From Veronia nyctiphanis (GTDB lineage: Bacteria > Pseudomonadota > Gammaproteobacteria > Enterobacterales > Vibrionaceae): a stretch of 64,000 nucleotides of DNA. Each line of letters starts with the position of its first letter. Position 1 is the first letter of the stretch. This document shows, one piece after another, positions 9,950 through 20,968 of this stretch. The translations under genes and the position numbers were made by a program. The stretch lies in NCBI RefSeq assembly GCF_004116385.1, contig NZ_PEIB01000009.1, positions 1 to 64,000 of the forward strand, read 5' to 3'. The notes beneath the pieces were generated by a model. That model searched no databases and was not told the origin of the DNA. It was given only the letters and a program-made list of their open reading frames with translations.

Positions 9950-10638
9950 TTACTTACGGCCTTTACGCTGCTTCTTAGGCTTCTCAGCCGGCTGCTCAAC
10001 GACTGGCATGCCGCCCAGAACTTCACCTTTGAAGATCCAAACTTTAATACCAATTACACCATAGGTGGTGTGAGCAGAAGAAGTAGCATAATCAATGTCA
10101 GCACGAAGCGTGTGCAGTGGCACACTGCCTTCACGGTAAGACTCAGCACGTGCAATTTCAGCACCGCCCAGACGACCGCTTACTTGAACCTTGATACCTT
10201 TGGCACCCAGGCGCATTGCGTTTTGAATCGCACGCTTCATAGCGCGACGGAACATAACACGACGCTCCAGCTGAGATGCGATGCTGTCGCCAACCAATTG
10301 AGCGTCAAGCTCAGGCTTACGTACTTCTGCGATATTGATTTGCGCAGGTACACCGGCGAGTTTTGCAACGCGAGCGCGCAGTTTTTCAACGTCTTCGCCT
10401 TTCTTACCGATAACAACGCCTGGGCGAGCAGTGTGAATAGTTACACGGATGCTCTTAGCAGGACGCTCGATAACGATACGAGAAACAGACGCTTTAGACA
10501 GTTCTTTAGTCAGAAACTGACGTACCTTGAAGTCGCCGTCTAGGTTGTCAGCGAAATCTTGGCTGTTAGCAAACCAAGTGGAATTCCAAGCTTACAAATG
10601 CCAAGACGAATACCATTAGGATGTACTTTTTGACCCAT
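9950..10638 (-). CDS. rpsC: 30S ribosomal protein S3, apparent frameshift near the start
   Basis: Small-subunit protein S3, part of the mRNA entry helicase. From the ATG at 10638 the frame reads [16 protein letters not shown] and then derails into [13 protein letters not shown]. One extra C on the coding strand at about 10590 (CTTGG to CCTTGG) restores [15 protein letters not shown] and the rest of S3. That includes the KH domain [14 protein letters not shown] and the C-terminal part beginning [20 protein letters not shown]. The span of 689 bp becomes 690, or 229 residues. As the gene is essential, an error in the sequence is the likely cause. Confidence 0.93.
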
Positions 10639-10657
10639 TGCTTTCTCTCCTAATCTC

Positions 10658-10990
10658 TTAGCGGTCTGCTACAACAACAGTGATGTGGCTAGAACGCTTC
10701 AAGATGCGATCGGCACGGCCTTTTGCACGAGGCATAATACGCTTCATGATTGGGCCTTCGTCAACGAAGATCTTAGCGACGTTAAGATCGTCGATATCTG
10801 CACCTTCGTTATGCTCGGCGTTTGCGATAGCAGACTCCAGAACCTTCTTAACCAGGTCAGCGGCTTTTTTATTGCTGAAAGTTAGAATTTCCAGTGCTTG
10901 TGCAACGTCTTTACCGCGCACTTGATCTGCAACCAAACGAGCTTTCTGAGGCGAAATGCGAGCAAATTTATGTTTAGCTAATGCTTCCAT
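10658..10990 (-). CDS. rplV: 50S ribosomal protein L22
   Basis: Large-subunit protein L22, 110 residues, whose beta-hairpin lines the exit tunnel. The second of two adjacent ATGs is chosen, giving the standard start [20 protein letters not shown]. The hairpin segment [20 protein letters not shown] is intact, with no sign of macrolide-resistance indels. It lies 10 bp after rpsS and 19 bp before rpsC. Confidence 0.97.
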   Translation of the reverse strand: MEALAKHKFARISPQKARLVADQVRGKDVAQALEILTFSNKKAADLVKKVLESAIANAEHNEGADIDDLNVAKIFVDEGPIMKRIMPRAKGRADRILKRSSHITVVVADR

Positions 10991-11000
10991 CATCTACTCC

Positions 11001-11279
11001 TTAACGCTTCTTCGCTTTCTTATCTGCAGCGTGGCCGCGATAAGTACGTGTTGGTGCAAACTCGCCTAGCTTGTGACCGATCATCTCTTCAGTGATGAAA
11101 ACAGGTACGTGCTGACGACCATTATGGACAGCGATGGTCAAACCTATCATCGTAGGGATGATAATTGAACGACGGGACCAAGTCTTAACAGGCTTCTTGT
11201 CACCGCTTTCCAACGCTTTCTCTACCTTCTTCAGCAAGTGCAGGTCAATAAAAGGACCTTTCTTGAGAGAACGTGGCAT
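11001..11279 (-). CDS. rpsS: 30S ribosomal protein S19
   Basis: Small-subunit head protein S19, 92 residues, beginning [20 protein letters not shown]. The motif [16 protein letters not shown] is at the C-terminal end. It lies 20 bp after rplB. Confidence 0.99.
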   Translation of the reverse strand: MPRSLKKGPFIDLHLLKKVEKALESGDKKPVKTWSRRSIIIPTMIGLTIAVHNGRQHVPVFITEEMIGHKLGEFAPTRTYRGHAADKKAKKR

Positions 11280-11299
11280 GGCTTATCCTCTGATATAAA

Positions 11300-12124
11300 T
11301 TACTTATTACGACGACGTACAATGTACTTGTCGGTACGCTTGTTCTTACGGGTCTTGAAGCCTTTAGTAGGCATACCCCAAGGTGATACTGGATGACGAC
11401 CGCCCGAAGTACGACCTTCACCACCACCGTGTGGGTGGTCTACTGGGTTCATTGCTACACCACGAACGGTTGGGCGTACACCCTTCCAACGTGTTGCACC
11501 AGCCTTACCCAGCTCACGCAGCATGTGCTCTGCGTTGCCAACTTCACCGATGGTCGCACGACCTTCAGAAAGAACTTTACGCATCTCACCTGAACGCAGA
11601 CGAAGAGTCACGTATGCGCCATCACGAGCTACGATTTGTGCGTATGCACCAGCTGAACGAGCCAGCTGCGCACCTTTACCAGGCTTCAGTTCAACACAGT
11701 GAACAGTTGAACCTACTGGGATGTTGCGCATTGGCAGGGTGTTACCTGCTTTGATCGCCGCATCAACGCCAGATTGAATCTGGTCGCCAGTTTTCAGGCC
11801 TTTAGGTGCAATGATGTAACGACGCTCACCGTCTGCGTACAGAACGAGTGCGATGTTCGCGCTACGGTTTGGATCGTATTCCAGACGCTCAACTTTCGCT
11901 GGGATGCCGTCTTTTGTACGTTTGAAGTCAATTACACGGTAATGTTGCTTATGACCACCACCGATATGACGTACAGTAATACGACCGTTGTTGTTGCGAC
12001 CGCCAGACTTCTGGTTTTTCTCCAGAAGTGGTGCGTAAGGCTTACCTTTGTACAGGTCAGCGTTTACAACTTTAACAACGTGACGACGACCCGGTGAAGT
12101 AGGCTTACATTTAACAATTGCCAT
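11300..12124 (-). CDS. rplB: 50S ribosomal protein L2
   Basis: Large-subunit protein L2, 274 residues, needed for subunit joining and peptidyl-transferase assembly. It begins [20 protein letters not shown]. The C-terminal loop [18 protein letters not shown] contains the essential His near the active centre (H230 region). It lies 19 bp after rplW and 20 bp before rpsS. Confidence 0.99.
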   Translation of the reverse strand: MAIVKCKPTSPGRRHVVKVVNADLYKGKPYAPLLEKNQKSGGRNNNGRITVRHIGGGHKQHYRVIDFKRTKDGIPAKVERLEYDPNRSANIALVLYADGERRYIIAPKGLKTGDQIQSGVDAAIKAGNTLPMRNIPVGSTVHCVELKPGKGAQLARSAGAYAQIVARDGAYVTLRLRSGEMRKVLSEGRATIGEVGNAEHMLRELGKAGATRWKGVRPTVRGVAMNPVDHPHGGGEGRTSGGRHPVSPWGMPTKGFKTRKNKRTDKYIVRRRNK

Positions 12125-12143
12125 TTTCTGTTACTCCTCCGTC

Positions 12144-12446
12144 TTACTCAGCGCCGCCAGCGAAGTCGATGTCTTGACCTTCTTTCAAGATAACGTAAGC
12201 TTTTTTGACGTCGCTACGACGACCTTCACGCATACCTTGACGTTTGGTCTTACCCTTAGTGATAAGAGTATTTACAGACTTAACTTCAACTTCGAACAGT
12301 TTTTCAACTGCTGCTTTGATCTCTTTCTTAGTTGCATCTTTAGCTACTTTGAACACGATAGTATTCGCGCTTTCAGCAGCCATAGTTGCTTTTTCAGAGA
12401 TGTGCGGAGCACGCAGAACTTTCAGGATACGCTCTTCAGTGATCAT
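12144..12446 (-). CDS. rplW: 50S ribosomal protein L23
   Basis: Tunnel-exit protein L23, 100 residues, which docks trigger factor and SRP. It begins [20 protein letters not shown]. The protruding tip loop [20 protein letters not shown] is present. Its start overlaps the rplD stop by 4 bp (ATGA type). Confidence 0.99.
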   Translation of the reverse strand: MITEERILKVLRAPHISEKATMAAESANTIVFKVAKDATKKEIKAAVEKLFEVEVKSVNTLITKGKTKRQGMREGRRSDVKKAYVILKEGQDIDFAGGAE

Positions 12447-13045
12447 CCCAGCATCTCCTCAACTTGCTTAACTGCAGCTGCAGTTATAACTACTTTGTCG
12501 AAAGCGATCAGGCTAACTGGGTCGATGCCTGCTGCGTCGCGTACGTCAACCTTATAAAGGTTACGAGCGGCCAAGAACAGGTTCTCATCAACTTCTGCAG
12601 TTACGATCAGAGCTTCAGATAGCTCAAGCTCTTTCAGCTTAGCGATCAGCTCTTTAGTTTTTGGTGCTTCTACTGAGAAGTTATCAACAACGATCAGACG
12701 CTCTTGACGAACCAATTCAGAAAGAATGCTCTTAAGAGCACCACGGTACATCTTCTTGTTAACTTTCTGGCTGTGGTCCTGTGGACGAGCTGCGAAAGTT
12801 ACACCACCGCTGCGCCAGATTGGGCTACGGATTGTACCGGCACGTGCACGACCAGTTCCTTTTTGACGCCATGGCTTAGCACCACCACCGCGAACATCAG
12901 AACGAGTTTTTTGAGCACGTGTACCTTGACGGGCACCAGCTGCGTATGCAACAACTACTTGGTGAACCAGAGCTTCGTTAAACTCACGCCCGAAGGTAGT
13001 GTCGGAAACAGTCAGCGCATCAGCACCTTTTACTACCAATTCCAT
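12443..13045 (-). CDS. rplD: 50S ribosomal protein L4, S10-operon regulator
   Basis: Large-subunit protein L4, 200 residues. The long tunnel loop is visible around [20 protein letters not shown] (about residues 57-76). In E. coli, L4 also represses the S10 operon at transcription and translation through the leader; a 238-nt leader lies upstream of rpsJ here. It overlaps rplW by 4 bp and follows rplC by 16 bp. Confidence 0.99.
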   Translation of the reverse strand: MELVVKGADALTVSDTTFGREFNEALVHQVVVAYAAGARQGTRAQKTRSDVRGGGAKPWRQKGTGRARAGTIRSPIWRSGGVTFAARPQDHSQKVNKKMYRGALKSILSELVRQERLIVVDNFSVEAPKTKELIAKLKELELSEALIVTAEVDENLFLAARNLYKVDVRDAAGIDPVSLIAFDKVVITAAAVKQVEEMLG

Positions 13046-13061
13046 TACTATCTCCTCGACG

Positions 13062-13691
13062 TTACGATTTAACGGCTGGTTTAACGATCACGTCACCGCC
13101 AGTAGCACCTGGGACTGCACCTTTAATAAGAAGCAGATTGCGCTCAGCGTCAACACGTACGATCTCTAGGTTCTGAGTAGTTACTTGCTCAGCGCCCATG
13201 TGACCTGCCATTTTCTTGCCTTTAAATACGCGACCTGGAGTTTGACATTGGCCAATTGAACCCGGTGCACGGTGAGACAAGGAGTTACCATGTGTCATAT
13301 CTTGAGTACGGAAGTTCCAGCGCTTAACAGCACCTTGGAAACCTTTACCTTTAGATACGCCAGTAACGTCAACTTTTTTGATATCAGTAAACAGTTCTAC
13401 AGTCAGCTCAGCGCCAACTTCAAACTCTTCACCATTTTCCAGGCGGAATTCCCACAGACCACGACCAGCTTCTACACCTGCTTTCGCAAAGTGACCAGCT
13501 TCTGGCTTAGTTACGCGGCTTGCTTTTTTCGCGCCAGTAGTTACTTGAATCGCAGAGTAACCATCGTTTTCAAGGCTACGCACTTGAGTAACGCGGTTTA
13601 CTTCACATTCTACTACGGTTACAGGGATAGATACGCCGTCTTCAGTGAAGACGCGAGTCATACCGACTTTACGACCGACTAGACCTTTCAT
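13062..13691 (-). CDS. rplC: 50S ribosomal protein L3
   Basis: Large-subunit protein L3, 209 residues, an early assembly protein. It begins [20 protein letters not shown]. The conserved segment [20 protein letters not shown] includes the Gln (about residue 150) methylated by PrmB in E. coli. It lies 14 bp after rpsJ. Confidence 0.99.
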   Translation of the reverse strand: MKGLVGRKVGMTRVFTEDGVSIPVTVVECEVNRVTQVRSLENDGYSAIQVTTGAKKASRVTKPEAGHFAKAGVEAGRGLWEFRLENGEEFEVGAELTVELFTDIKKVDVTGVSKGKGFQGAVKRWNFRTQDMTHGNSLSHRAPGSIGQCQTPGRVFKGKKMAGHMGAEQVTTQNLEIVRVDAERNLLLIKGAVPGATGGDVIVKPAVKS

Positions 13692-13705
13692 ACTTATTCT
13701 CCCTC

Positions 13706-14255
<550 letters not shown>

Positions 14256-14261
14256 CGACGC

Positions 14262-14289
14262 ATTATACAGATAGCATTTTCGTTTGCAA
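14262..14289 (-). promoter_or_regulatory. S10 operon promoter
   Basis: A -35 TTGCAA (14284-14289) and a perfect -10 TATAAT (14262-14267), with TG just before the -10, are 16 bp apart on the minus strand. A GC-rich discriminator GCGTCGCAC follows, as expected for a growth-rate-controlled ribosomal promoter. Confidence 0.85.
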
Positions 14290-14346
14290 GTACTGTGCAA
14301 AAAAGAGTCAGTATTTATCTGATATCGGCGAGATTTAAGTGAAGAA

Positions 14347-14387
14347 AAACCTGAACACGGTAGAAGATGTCATCTGTGTTCAGGTTT
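14347..14387 (-). terminator. Terminator after bfr
   Basis: Arms AAACCTGAACAC and GTGTTCAGGTTT (12 bp, 14376-14387 and 14347-14358) enclose a 17-nt loop. The descending arm runs into a T-rich tail on the minus strand. It lies 10 bp beyond the bfr stop and upstream of the S10 promoter, insulating the two units. Confidence 0.88.
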
Positions 14388-14397
14388 GTTGTGGTAA

Positions 14398-14880
14398 TTA
14401 GTCTTCGTCACACTCAATGATTTGTGCTTGATTATAATTTTGGATACCCACTCGCTCTATTAAGCTGAGTTGGGTCTCAAGCCAATCCACGTGCTCTTCT
14501 TCGCTCTCCAAGATATCTTGGAATAGATCGCGCGTTACATAATCACGAACGCTCTCGGCATATTCGATACCGTCACGAAGGTCTGGTATGGCTACCATTT
14601 CCAACGCCAAATCACATTCGAGCATTTCCTGAGTGTCTTCACCTATACGAAGTTTACCGAGATCCTGCAAGTTCGGGATACCCTCAAGGAAAAGAATCCG
14701 CTCAATCAATTTATCGGCATGGTTCATCTCGTCTATTGACTCGTGGTATTCCTTATCTGCCAGGATTTTGAGTCCCCAGTCTTTGTACATTCTTGCGTGG
14801 AGGAAATATTGATTGATAGCGACCAGCTCATTGCCGAGCACTTTGTTGAGGAGTTGAATTATTTTTGGATCAGATTTCAC
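14398..14880 (-). CDS. bfr: Bacterioferritin
   Basis: Haem-containing iron-storage protein that oxidises Fe(II) and stores it as a mineral in a 24-mer shell; 160 residues. All ferroxidase ligands are present: E18, E51, H54, E94, E127 and H130. M52, the axial haem ligand, is also present. The start is GTG, supported by the family N-terminus and a GAGG ribosome site 8 bp upstream. It lies downstream of bfd, whose product releases the stored iron. A strong hairpin just upstream covers the ribosome site. Confidence 0.97.
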   Translation of the reverse strand: MKSDPKIIQLLNKVLGNELVAINQYFLHARMYKDWGLKILADKEYHESIDEMNHADKLIERILFLEGIPNLQDLGKLRIGEDTQEMLECDLALEMVAIPDLRDGIEYAESVRDYVTRDLFQDILESEEEHVDWLETQLSLIERVGIQNYNQAQIIECDED

Positions 14881-14889
14881 GACATATAC

Positions 14890-14933
14890 CTCATTATCCT
14901 TAATTCAGTTAAAGCCTAACTGAGGACAATGAG
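14890..14933 (-). other. Long hairpin overlapping the bfr ribosome-binding site
   Basis: Two nested inverted repeats (CTCATTGTCC with GGATAATGAG, one mismatch; TCAGTTA with TAACTGA) form one 44-nt hairpin in the bfd-bfr spacer. The 3' arm on the transcript ends in the GAGG that serves bfr. It could lower bfr translation or protect a 5' end. A perfect TTGACA lies just upstream (14935-14940), so a bfr-specific promoter is possible. Confidence 0.6.
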
Positions 14934-14961
14934 TTGTCAATAACTTTTTTTTTACAAAAAA

Positions 14962-15153
14962 TTAACCTATCTGCTTACTATTCGTATTCGTAATCTCTTC
15001 TTCCAAAATTTCTCTTGCAGAACGTATACATTTGCCGCACTGAGATCCTAGCGGAGTCACTTTCCTAACATGCTTAATATCACTCACGCCTTCTTCAATT
15101 GCTAATTTTCTCAATTTTTTGTCTGAGATACCGTGACAAAGACAAACGTACAT
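14962..15153 (-). CDS. bfd: Bacterioferritin-associated ferredoxin
   Basis: Small [2Fe-2S] protein that delivers electrons to bacterioferritin to mobilise stored iron; 63 residues. The four cluster ligands are C4, C6, C39 and C42 in the pattern CxC...CxxC (MYVCLCHGIS, GSQCGKCI). It lies 81 bp upstream of bfr on the same strand. A Fur-box-like sequence sits about 35 bp upstream, fitting iron-repressed expression as in other bacteria. Confidence 0.96.
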   Translation of the reverse strand: MYVCLCHGISDKKLRKLAIEEGVSDIKHVRKVTPLGSQCGKCIRSAREILEEEITNTNSKQIG

Positions 15154-15186
15154 ATTGGCCTCTAAGATTCAAAGTGAATATTAATA

Positions 15187-15205
15187 TAAACGAGAATCGT
15201 TAGTA
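15187..15205 (-). promoter_or_regulatory. Fur-box-like operator upstream of bfd
   Basis: The 19-bp element taaacgagaatcgttagta reads as an imperfect inverted repeat around AACGAGAATCGTT. It matches the Fur consensus (GATAATGATAATCATTATC) at most conserved A/T positions. It sits about 35-50 bp upstream of bfd, overlapping the likely promoter. Confidence 0.65.
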
Positions 15206-15279
15206 TTTCCAATAGTATTTTTATTAAATGGCATCAATATCATCTTGAACCTTTTGTGTGGTTCAGGCTTATTGAGATC

Positions 15280-15309
15280 AAAAAAAGGGTGCCGAAGCAC
15301 CCTTTTTTT
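15280..15309 (-). terminator. Terminator of the str operon (after tuf)
   Basis: A perfect 13-bp inverted repeat with core AGGGTGC and GCACCCT and a CGAA tetraloop is flanked by A and T runs of seven. It can work in both directions and lies 21 bp past the tuf stop. Confidence 0.93.
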
Positions 15310-15330
15310 CGTAGTTAAATTGCGCTTAAA

Positions 15331-16515
15331 TTAAGCAACAATTTTAGCTACAACACCAGCACCAACGGTACGGCCACCTTCACGGATTGCGAAGCGCAGA
15401 CCTTCGTCCATTGCGATTGGAGCGATCAGCTCTACAACCATCTTGATGTTGTCGCCTGGCATAACCATCTCAACGCCTTCTGGCAGTTCGATAGTACCGG
15501 TCACGTCAGTTGTACGGAAGTAGAACTGTGGACGGTAGCCTTTGAAGAACGGGGTATGACGGCCGCCTTCTTCTTTTGACAGAACGTATACTTCTGACTC
15601 GAACTTGGTGTGCGGAGTGATTGAACCAGGCTTAGCCAGTACTTGACCACGCTCAACTTCGTCACGCTTGGTACCACGCAGAAGAACACCAACGTTCTCA
15701 CCCGCACGGCCTTCGTCAAGAAGCTTACGGAACATTTCAACACCAGTACAAGTAGTCGTGGTAGTTTCTTTGATACCGATGATTGCTACTTCGTCACCAA
15801 CGTTGATGATACCTTGCTCTACACGACCGGTTACAACAGTACCACGGCCTTGGATAGAGAATACGTCTTCGATTGGCAGGATGAACGGCAGGTCAATTGC
15901 ACGCTCTGGCTCTGGGATGTATGAATCCAGTGCTTCAGCCAGCTCAACAATCTTGTCTTCCCACTGTTTTTCGCCGTTCAGTGCACCCAAAGCAGAGCCT
16001 TGGATCACTGGGCAGTCGTCGCCTGGGAATTCGTATTCAGACAGAAGTTCACGTACTTCCATCTCAACCAGCTCAAGCAGCTCTTCATCATCAACCATGT
16101 CACACTTGTTCATGAATACGATGATGTAAGGGATACCAACCTGGCGACCCAGCAGGATGTGCTCACGTGTTTGTGGCATTGGACCGTCAGTTGCCGCAAC
16201 AACCAGGATACCACCGTCCATTTGCGCAGCACCGGTGATCATGTTTTTAACATAATCGGCGTGTCCTGGGCAGTCTACGTGTGCGTAGTGACGTGAAGGA
16301 GTATCGTACTCTACGTGTGAAGTAGAGATAGTGATACCACGCTCACGCTCTTCTGGTGCGTTATCGATTGACGCGAAGTCTTTTGCTTCACCGCCATAAA
16401 CTTTCGCCAGAGTAGTACAGATAGCTGCAGTCAGAGTGGTTTTACCGTGGTCAACGTGGCCGATAGTACCAACGTTAACGTGCGGTTTCGTACGTTCAAA
16501 TTTTTCTTTAGACAC
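15331..16515 (-). CDS. tuf: Elongation factor Tu
   Basis: GTPase that delivers aminoacyl-tRNA to the ribosome; 394 residues. G1 is GHVDHGKTT (about 18-26), the switch II region is DCPGHADY (about 81-88) and NKCD marks G4 (about 136-139). Domains 2 and 3 are complete. The start is GTG with the family N-terminus [20 protein letters not shown]. It is the last gene of the str operon, 106 bp after fusA. Confidence 0.99.
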   Translation of the reverse strand: MSKEKFERTKPHVNVGTIGHVDHGKTTLTAAICTTLAKVYGGEAKDFASIDNAPEERERGITISTSHVEYDTPSRHYAHVDCPGHADYVKNMITGAAQMDGGILVVAATDGPMPQTREHILLGRQVGIPYIIVFMNKCDMVDDEELLELVEMEVRELLSEYEFPGDDCPVIQGSALGALNGEKQWEDKIVELAEALDSYIPEPERAIDLPFILPIEDVFSIQGRGTVVTGRVEQGIINVGDEVAIIGIKETTTTTCTGVEMFRKLLDEGRAGENVGVLLRGTKRDEVERGQVLAKPGSITPHTKFESEVYVLSKEEGGRHTPFFKGYRPQFYFRTTDVTGTIELPEGVEMVMPGDNIKMVVELIAPIAMDEGLRFAIREGGRTVGAGVVAKIVA

Positions 16516-16621
16516 GATCGTGTTCCTTCCTAGTTATGTGCCGCACTCACCGTCATGAGTGCGATCAGAAGATTTTATCAATGCTGACCTACATAGGCCA
16601 GCATCAAAAACCGCGATTCAA

Positions 16622-18718
16622 TTATGTGCGTTCTGCAATGATTGAATCAGCGATGTTCTTAGGAATCTCAGCGTATTCGCTGAATTCCATCGAATAAGAC
16701 GCGCGGCCCTGAGTGGCAGAACGCAAATCAGTTGCGTAACCAAACATTTCAGCCAGTGGAACCTGTGCGCGTATGATCCTCAAGCCAGCAGGACCATCGT
16801 CCATGCCACCAATCAGACCACGACGGCGGTTAAGGTCGCCAACTACATCACCCATCCAGTCTTCTGGCGTGGTGACTTCAACTTTCATCATAGGCTCAAG
16901 AATAACGGGTTGCGCTTCTAGCGCGCCTTTCTTGAACGCCATAGATGCAGCGATCTTAAACGCCATTTCGTTAGAGTCAACATCATGGTAAGAGCCATCA
17001 AACAATGTCGCTTTAATATCCAACACAGGGTAACCCGCAAGGACACCACTCGACATTTGCTCTTCGACGCCTTTGGAGATTGCACTGATATATTCTTTCG
17101 GTACAACTCCGCCCACGATCTCGTCAACGAAAACAAAACCTTCGCCCGGTTCACAAGGCTCAAGTTTCAGCCACACATGACCATATTGACCACGACCACC
17201 GGACTGCTTAACGAATTTTCCTTCGACTTCAGTCTTGCCACGGATGGTTTCGCGGTATGCCACCTGAGGCTTACCTACGTTACATTCAACGCTGAACTCA
17301 CGACGCATACGGTCGACGATGATGTCGAGGTGAAGTTCACCCATACCAGAAATTAAGGTCTGGCCTGATTCATCATCTGTTTCAACGCGGAACGAAGGAT
17401 CTTCTGCTGCCAGTTTACCCAGGGCGATGCCCATTTTTTCTTGGTCAGCCTGTGATTTAGGCTCGACGGCGATTTGGATAACTGGCTCAGGAAACTCCAT
17501 ACGCTCAAGAATAACTTTAGATTCTAGCGAGCAAAGCGTGTCACCGGTCGTGACGTCTTTCAGGCCTATCGCTGCTGCAATGTCACCCGCACGAACTTCT
17601 TTGATTTCTTCGCGCTTATTCGAGTGCATCTGAACGATACGTCCAAAACGTTCACGTTTCTGTTTGACTGAGTTGTAAACAGAATCACCAGAGTTGACGA
17701 CACCGGAGTATACCCTGATGAAAGTCAATGTACCGACAAACGGGTCGGTTGCAATTTTAAATGCCAGTGATGAAAACGGTTCGTTATCGTCGGAGTGACG
17801 CTCGATTTCATTGCCATTTTCATCTTCACCTTTGATCGATTTAACGTCGACCGGTGAAGGCAGGAATTCAATAACAGAATCCAATACCGCCTGAACACCT
17901 TTGTTCTTGAATGCAGAACCACAGGTAGCCAGTACGATTTCATTATTCAATGTACGTGTACGCAAAGCTTGTTTAATCTCGGCTTCGGTCAATTCACCTT
18001 CTTCAAGGTACTTGTCCATCAGCTCTTCAGAGGCTTCTGCGGCAGTTTCAATCAGATTCTGGTGCCATTCTTCGGCCAGTTCCTGCATGTCCGCCGGGAT
18101 GTCTTCATATGAGAAGGTCATACCCTGATCAGATTCGCTCCAGTTAATGGCTTTCATCTTGATCAGATCTACCACGCCTTTAAATTCTTCCTCAGCACCA
18201 ATATTCAAATGAATTGGCACAGGAGTCGCACCCAGACGGTCTTTAATTTGTTCAACTACACGTAGGAAGTCCGCGCCTGCGCGGTCCATTTTATTTACGA
18301 AGACCATACGGGGTACTTCGTATTTGTCAGCCTGACGCCAAACGGTCTCTGACTGAGGCTCTACACCTGATGCACCGCAGAATACAACCACTGCACCGTC
18401 AAGTACGCGCAATGAACGTTCAACTTCAATGGTGAAGTCAACGTGTCCTGGTGTATCGATAATATTGATGCGATGCTCTGGGAACTGAGCGTCCATACCG
18501 CGCCAGAATGTTGTGGTCGCAGCAGAGGTGATAGTGATACCACGCTCTTGTTCCTGTTCCATCCAGTCCATCGTGGCGGCACCATCGTGCACTTCACCAA
18601 TCTTATGGGACAGGCCGGTATAAAACAGAATGCGCTCGGTCGTTGTCGTTTTACCCGCATCGACATGAGCACAGATACCAATATTTCGGTAGCGCTCAAT
18701 AGGAGTTTTACGAGCCAA
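16622..18718 (-). CDS. fusA: Elongation factor G
   Basis: Translocation GTPase, 698 residues, full length. G1 is [12 protein letters not shown] (about residues 17-28), G3 is DTPGHVDF, G4 is NKMD, and domains II-V are present. The start codon on the DNA is TTG, chosen from the conserved N-terminus [15 protein letters not shown], with an AGAGGATATTACA ribosome region upstream. It is the third gene of the str operon, 71 bp after rpsG. Confidence 0.98.
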   Translation of the reverse strand: MARKTPIERYRNIGICAHVDAGKTTTTERILFYTGLSHKIGEVHDGAATMDWMEQEQERGITITSAATTTFWRGMDAQFPEHRINIIDTPGHVDFTIEVERSLRVLDGAVVVFCGASGVEPQSETVWRQADKYEVPRMVFVNKMDRAGADFLRVVEQIKDRLGATPVPIHLNIGAEEEFKGVVDLIKMKAINWSESDQGMTFSYEDIPADMQELAEEWHQNLIETAAEASEELMDKYLEEGELTEAEIKQALRTRTLNNEIVLATCGSAFKNKGVQAVLDSVIEFLPSPVDVKSIKGEDENGNEIERHSDDNEPFSSLAFKIATDPFVGTLTFIRVYSGVVNSGDSVYNSVKQKRERFGRIVQMHSNKREEIKEVRAGDIAAAIGLKDVTTGDTLCSLESKVILERMEFPEPVIQIAVEPKSQADQEKMGIALGKLAAEDPSFRVETDDESGQTLISGMGELHLDIIVDRMRREFSVECNVGKPQVAYRETIRGKTEVEGKFVKQSGGRGQYGHVWLKLEPCEPGEGFVFVDEIVGGVVPKEYISAISKGVEEQMSSGVLAGYPVLDIKATLFDGSYHDVDSNEMAFKIAASMAFKKGALEAQPVILEPMMKVEVTTPEDWMGDVVGDLNRRRGLIGGMDDGPAGLRIIRAQVPLAEMFGYATDLRSATQGRASYSMEFSEYAEIPKNIADSIIAERT

Positions 18719-18789
18719 TGTAATATCCTCTTACTAAGGGCATCCTTAGAATATGGTTTAGGCGCAGCACGAGGCTGCGCCAAAAGTCA

Positions 18790-19260
18790 TTACCAGCGGT
18801 AATGAGCGAACGCTTTGTTCGCGTCTGCCATACGGTGAACGTCTTCACGTTTCTTAACAGCAGTACCTTTGTTCTCAGATGCATCCAGCATTTCATTTGC
18901 CAGGCGCTGAGCCATAGATTTTTCACCACGCTTACGAGCGGCTTCAACCAACCAACGCATCGCCAGAGCGTTACGACGCACTGGACGAACTTCTACTGGT
19001 ACTTGGTAAGTTGAACCACCTACACGGCGAGATTTAACCTCTACCGCTGGGCGTACGTTTTCAAGAGCTGCTTCAAACACAGACAGGTGCTCTTTACCAG
19101 AACGCTCTGCCATGATGTCTAGTGCACCATAAACGATTTTTTCAGCAGTCGACTTTTTACCGTCAACCATTACGATATTTACAAATTTTGCCAGCAGCTC
19201 GGATCCGAACTTAGGATCCGGCAGGATTTTACGCTGACCAATTACGCGACGACGTGGCAT
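18790..19260 (-). CDS. rpsG: 30S ribosomal protein S7
   Basis: Small-subunit head assembly protein S7, 156 residues. It begins [20 protein letters not shown], and the motif [20 protein letters not shown] is conserved. In E. coli S7 feeds back on the str operon at the rpsL-rpsG spacer; here that spacer is 97 bp and could hold the S7 site. It lies between rpsL and fusA. Confidence 0.99.
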   Translation of the reverse strand: MPRRRVIGQRKILPDPKFGSELLAKFVNIVMVDGKKSTAEKIVYGALDIMAERSGKEHLSVFEAALENVRPAVEVKSRRVGGSTYQVPVEVRPVRRNALAMRWLVEAARKRGEKSMAQRLANEMLDASENKGTAVKKREDVHRMADANKAFAHYRW

Positions 19261-19357
19261 GGAATTCTCCGTTGTCTTCTTCAGGTTTTATCCAAAACTT
19301 TTCAGTTTTTTCAAAATTACAAATTAATTAGTGTTTGGCCTTACTTAACGGATTCCA

Positions 19358-19731
<374 letters not shown>

Positions 19732-19800
19732 TAAATAGCTCCTGATATTACTTACGTATAAGTGTGAAAAATCTATCCCCAACAAACGCAGGGACGCGAA

Positions 19801-19829
19801 ATTTTAGGCGTCGACTAAAGGGGTGTCAA
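19801..19829 (-). promoter_or_regulatory. str operon promoter
   Basis: A perfect -35 TTGACA (19824-19829) and a -10 TAAAAT (19801-19806) are separated by exactly 17 bp on the minus strand, upstream of rpsL. A TTCGCG discriminator follows. This gives a leader of about 60-65 nt before the rpsL start. Confidence 0.9.
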
Positions 19830-19910
19830 GATTTATACAGTGATCTTTCTATTGTTCGATATGTGAACTCGGTATTTTTGTGTTTACAACCTAGCGTAAA
19901 TACCGTGTTT

Positions 19911-20201
19911 TCACCATTTTAATTGCTTATCATGGCGTTCAGTTAGTGAAATAAATCCTTTTATATCAATAACTTTTATATTTTTAGCAACTTGTTCTAA
20001 TAAACCACGGGCTTCGAGGTCTTCTTTTAATGCGTAAATCTTCAGGCCTGTATTTTTTATTTGTTGTTGCCACACAGAATTCTTAATAGCTGCAATAACA
20101 CCGTCTTCGAGAAGCAAAATATCGCTTTGAGGTTGTGCGTAACGCAAGCAATTGGTGAATGCCGCGCCGTTAAATGGTGATGAATGAAGTGTATGAAGCA
20201 T
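19911..20201 (-). CDS. tusB: tRNA 2-thiolation sulfur-relay protein TusB
   Basis: DsrH-family subunit of the TusBCD complex, which passes persulfide sulfur from TusA to TusE for 2-thiouridine formation at tRNA position 34. It has 96 residues, begins MLHTLHSSPFNGAAFTNCLR and has the family core DILLLEDGVIAAIK. It is the last gene of the yheO-tusDCB unit, 8 bp after tusC, and lies before the str promoter as in E. coli. Confidence 0.95.
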   Translation of the reverse strand: MLHTLHSSPFNGAAFTNCLRYAQPQSDILLLEDGVIAAIKNSVWQQQIKNTGLKIYALKEDLEARGLLEQVAKNIKVIDIKGFISLTERHDKQLKW

Positions 20202-20209
20202 ACTAAACC

Positions 20210-20566
20210 TTAAAACTGAACAAGACGATCGCAGTGCTCAAAAAGCTGACCTATTTCCTGAGGCGATTTTATCTCGGCATCAACGACAATAGGTAAACTG
20301 GCTATGCCTCGCTCTTCCAACGATATCTGACACACGTAAATCTCTTCAACATCGCAAAGCGACAGCATTTTGAACGTTGAAATGTAATCTCTGCATAGCA
20401 CTTTTTCAGGTGCCTGCCCTTTCAGCAGTTGTAATACGCCATCGCCAACAAAGAACAGCGCCAAATTTTCACTATAGGACGATGTGGACAAAACGGCATC
20501 AAGACCTTCTCTGCCACTGGCTGAGCCGTGTGGCGCAGACGAAAAAACAAATCCGACTTTTTTCAT
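20210..20566 (-). CDS. tusC: tRNA 2-thiolation sulfur-relay protein TusC
   Basis: DsrF-family subunit of TusBCD, 118 residues. It begins MKKVGFVFSSAPHGSASGRE and has the Rossmann-like DsrE fold pattern (NLALFFVGDGVLQLLKGQ). It has no catalytic cysteine of its own, as is usual for TusC. It lies 9 bp after tusD and 8 bp before tusB. Confidence 0.95.
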   Translation of the reverse strand: MKKVGFVFSSAPHGSASGREGLDAVLSTSSYSENLALFFVGDGVLQLLKGQAPEKVLCRDYISTFKMLSLCDVEEIYVCQISLEERGIASLPIVVDAEIKSPQEIGQLFEHCDRLVQF

Positions 20567-20575
20567 TGTTCGCCC

Positions 20576-20968
20576 TTAAAACTGGATAACACGATCTGCG
20601 CTGAGTAATGCTTCAGACAAACTTCCAAGACCCGCCTGCTCGAAGCCTTTTGCCATGTTAGAGCCAGTCAAACCATGTTGATTAGCTTCATCCGCACTGA
20701 TTTGACCACGGCGTAGTGCCGCTGCCACGCAGGTTTCCATGTGAATGTCTTGTTGGTCTTTCAAGGCCTGCCACGCAGCAACTAAATCAAACTCGTCATT
20801 AGCAGGCACTGTCAATGACGATGCATTGGAGACGCCATCTTGATAAAAGAAGACTTTAGACAGACTGTGCCCCTGCTCTATCAAGGCTTTAGCAAAGAGG
20901 TAAGCGGACCGCGATGCCTGACTGCCATATACTGGGCCACTGACGACAAGGACGTAGTCGAGACTCAT
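20576..20968 (-). CDS. tusD: tRNA 2-thiolation sulfurtransferase TusD
   Basis: DsrE-family subunit carrying the active Cys of TusBCD, 130 residues. C80 in [12 protein letters not shown] corresponds to the persulfide-forming cysteine of E. coli TusD (C78). The conserved [10 protein letters not shown] is also present. It overlaps the end of yheO by 4 bp and so is probably translated in a coupled way with it. Confidence 0.96.
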   Translation of the reverse strand: MSLDYVLVVSGPVYGSQASRSAYLFAKALIEQGHSLSKVFFYQDGVSNASSLTVPANDEFDLVAAWQALKDQQDIHMETCVAAALRRGQISADEANQHGLTGSNMAKGFEQAGLGSLSEALLSADRVIQF

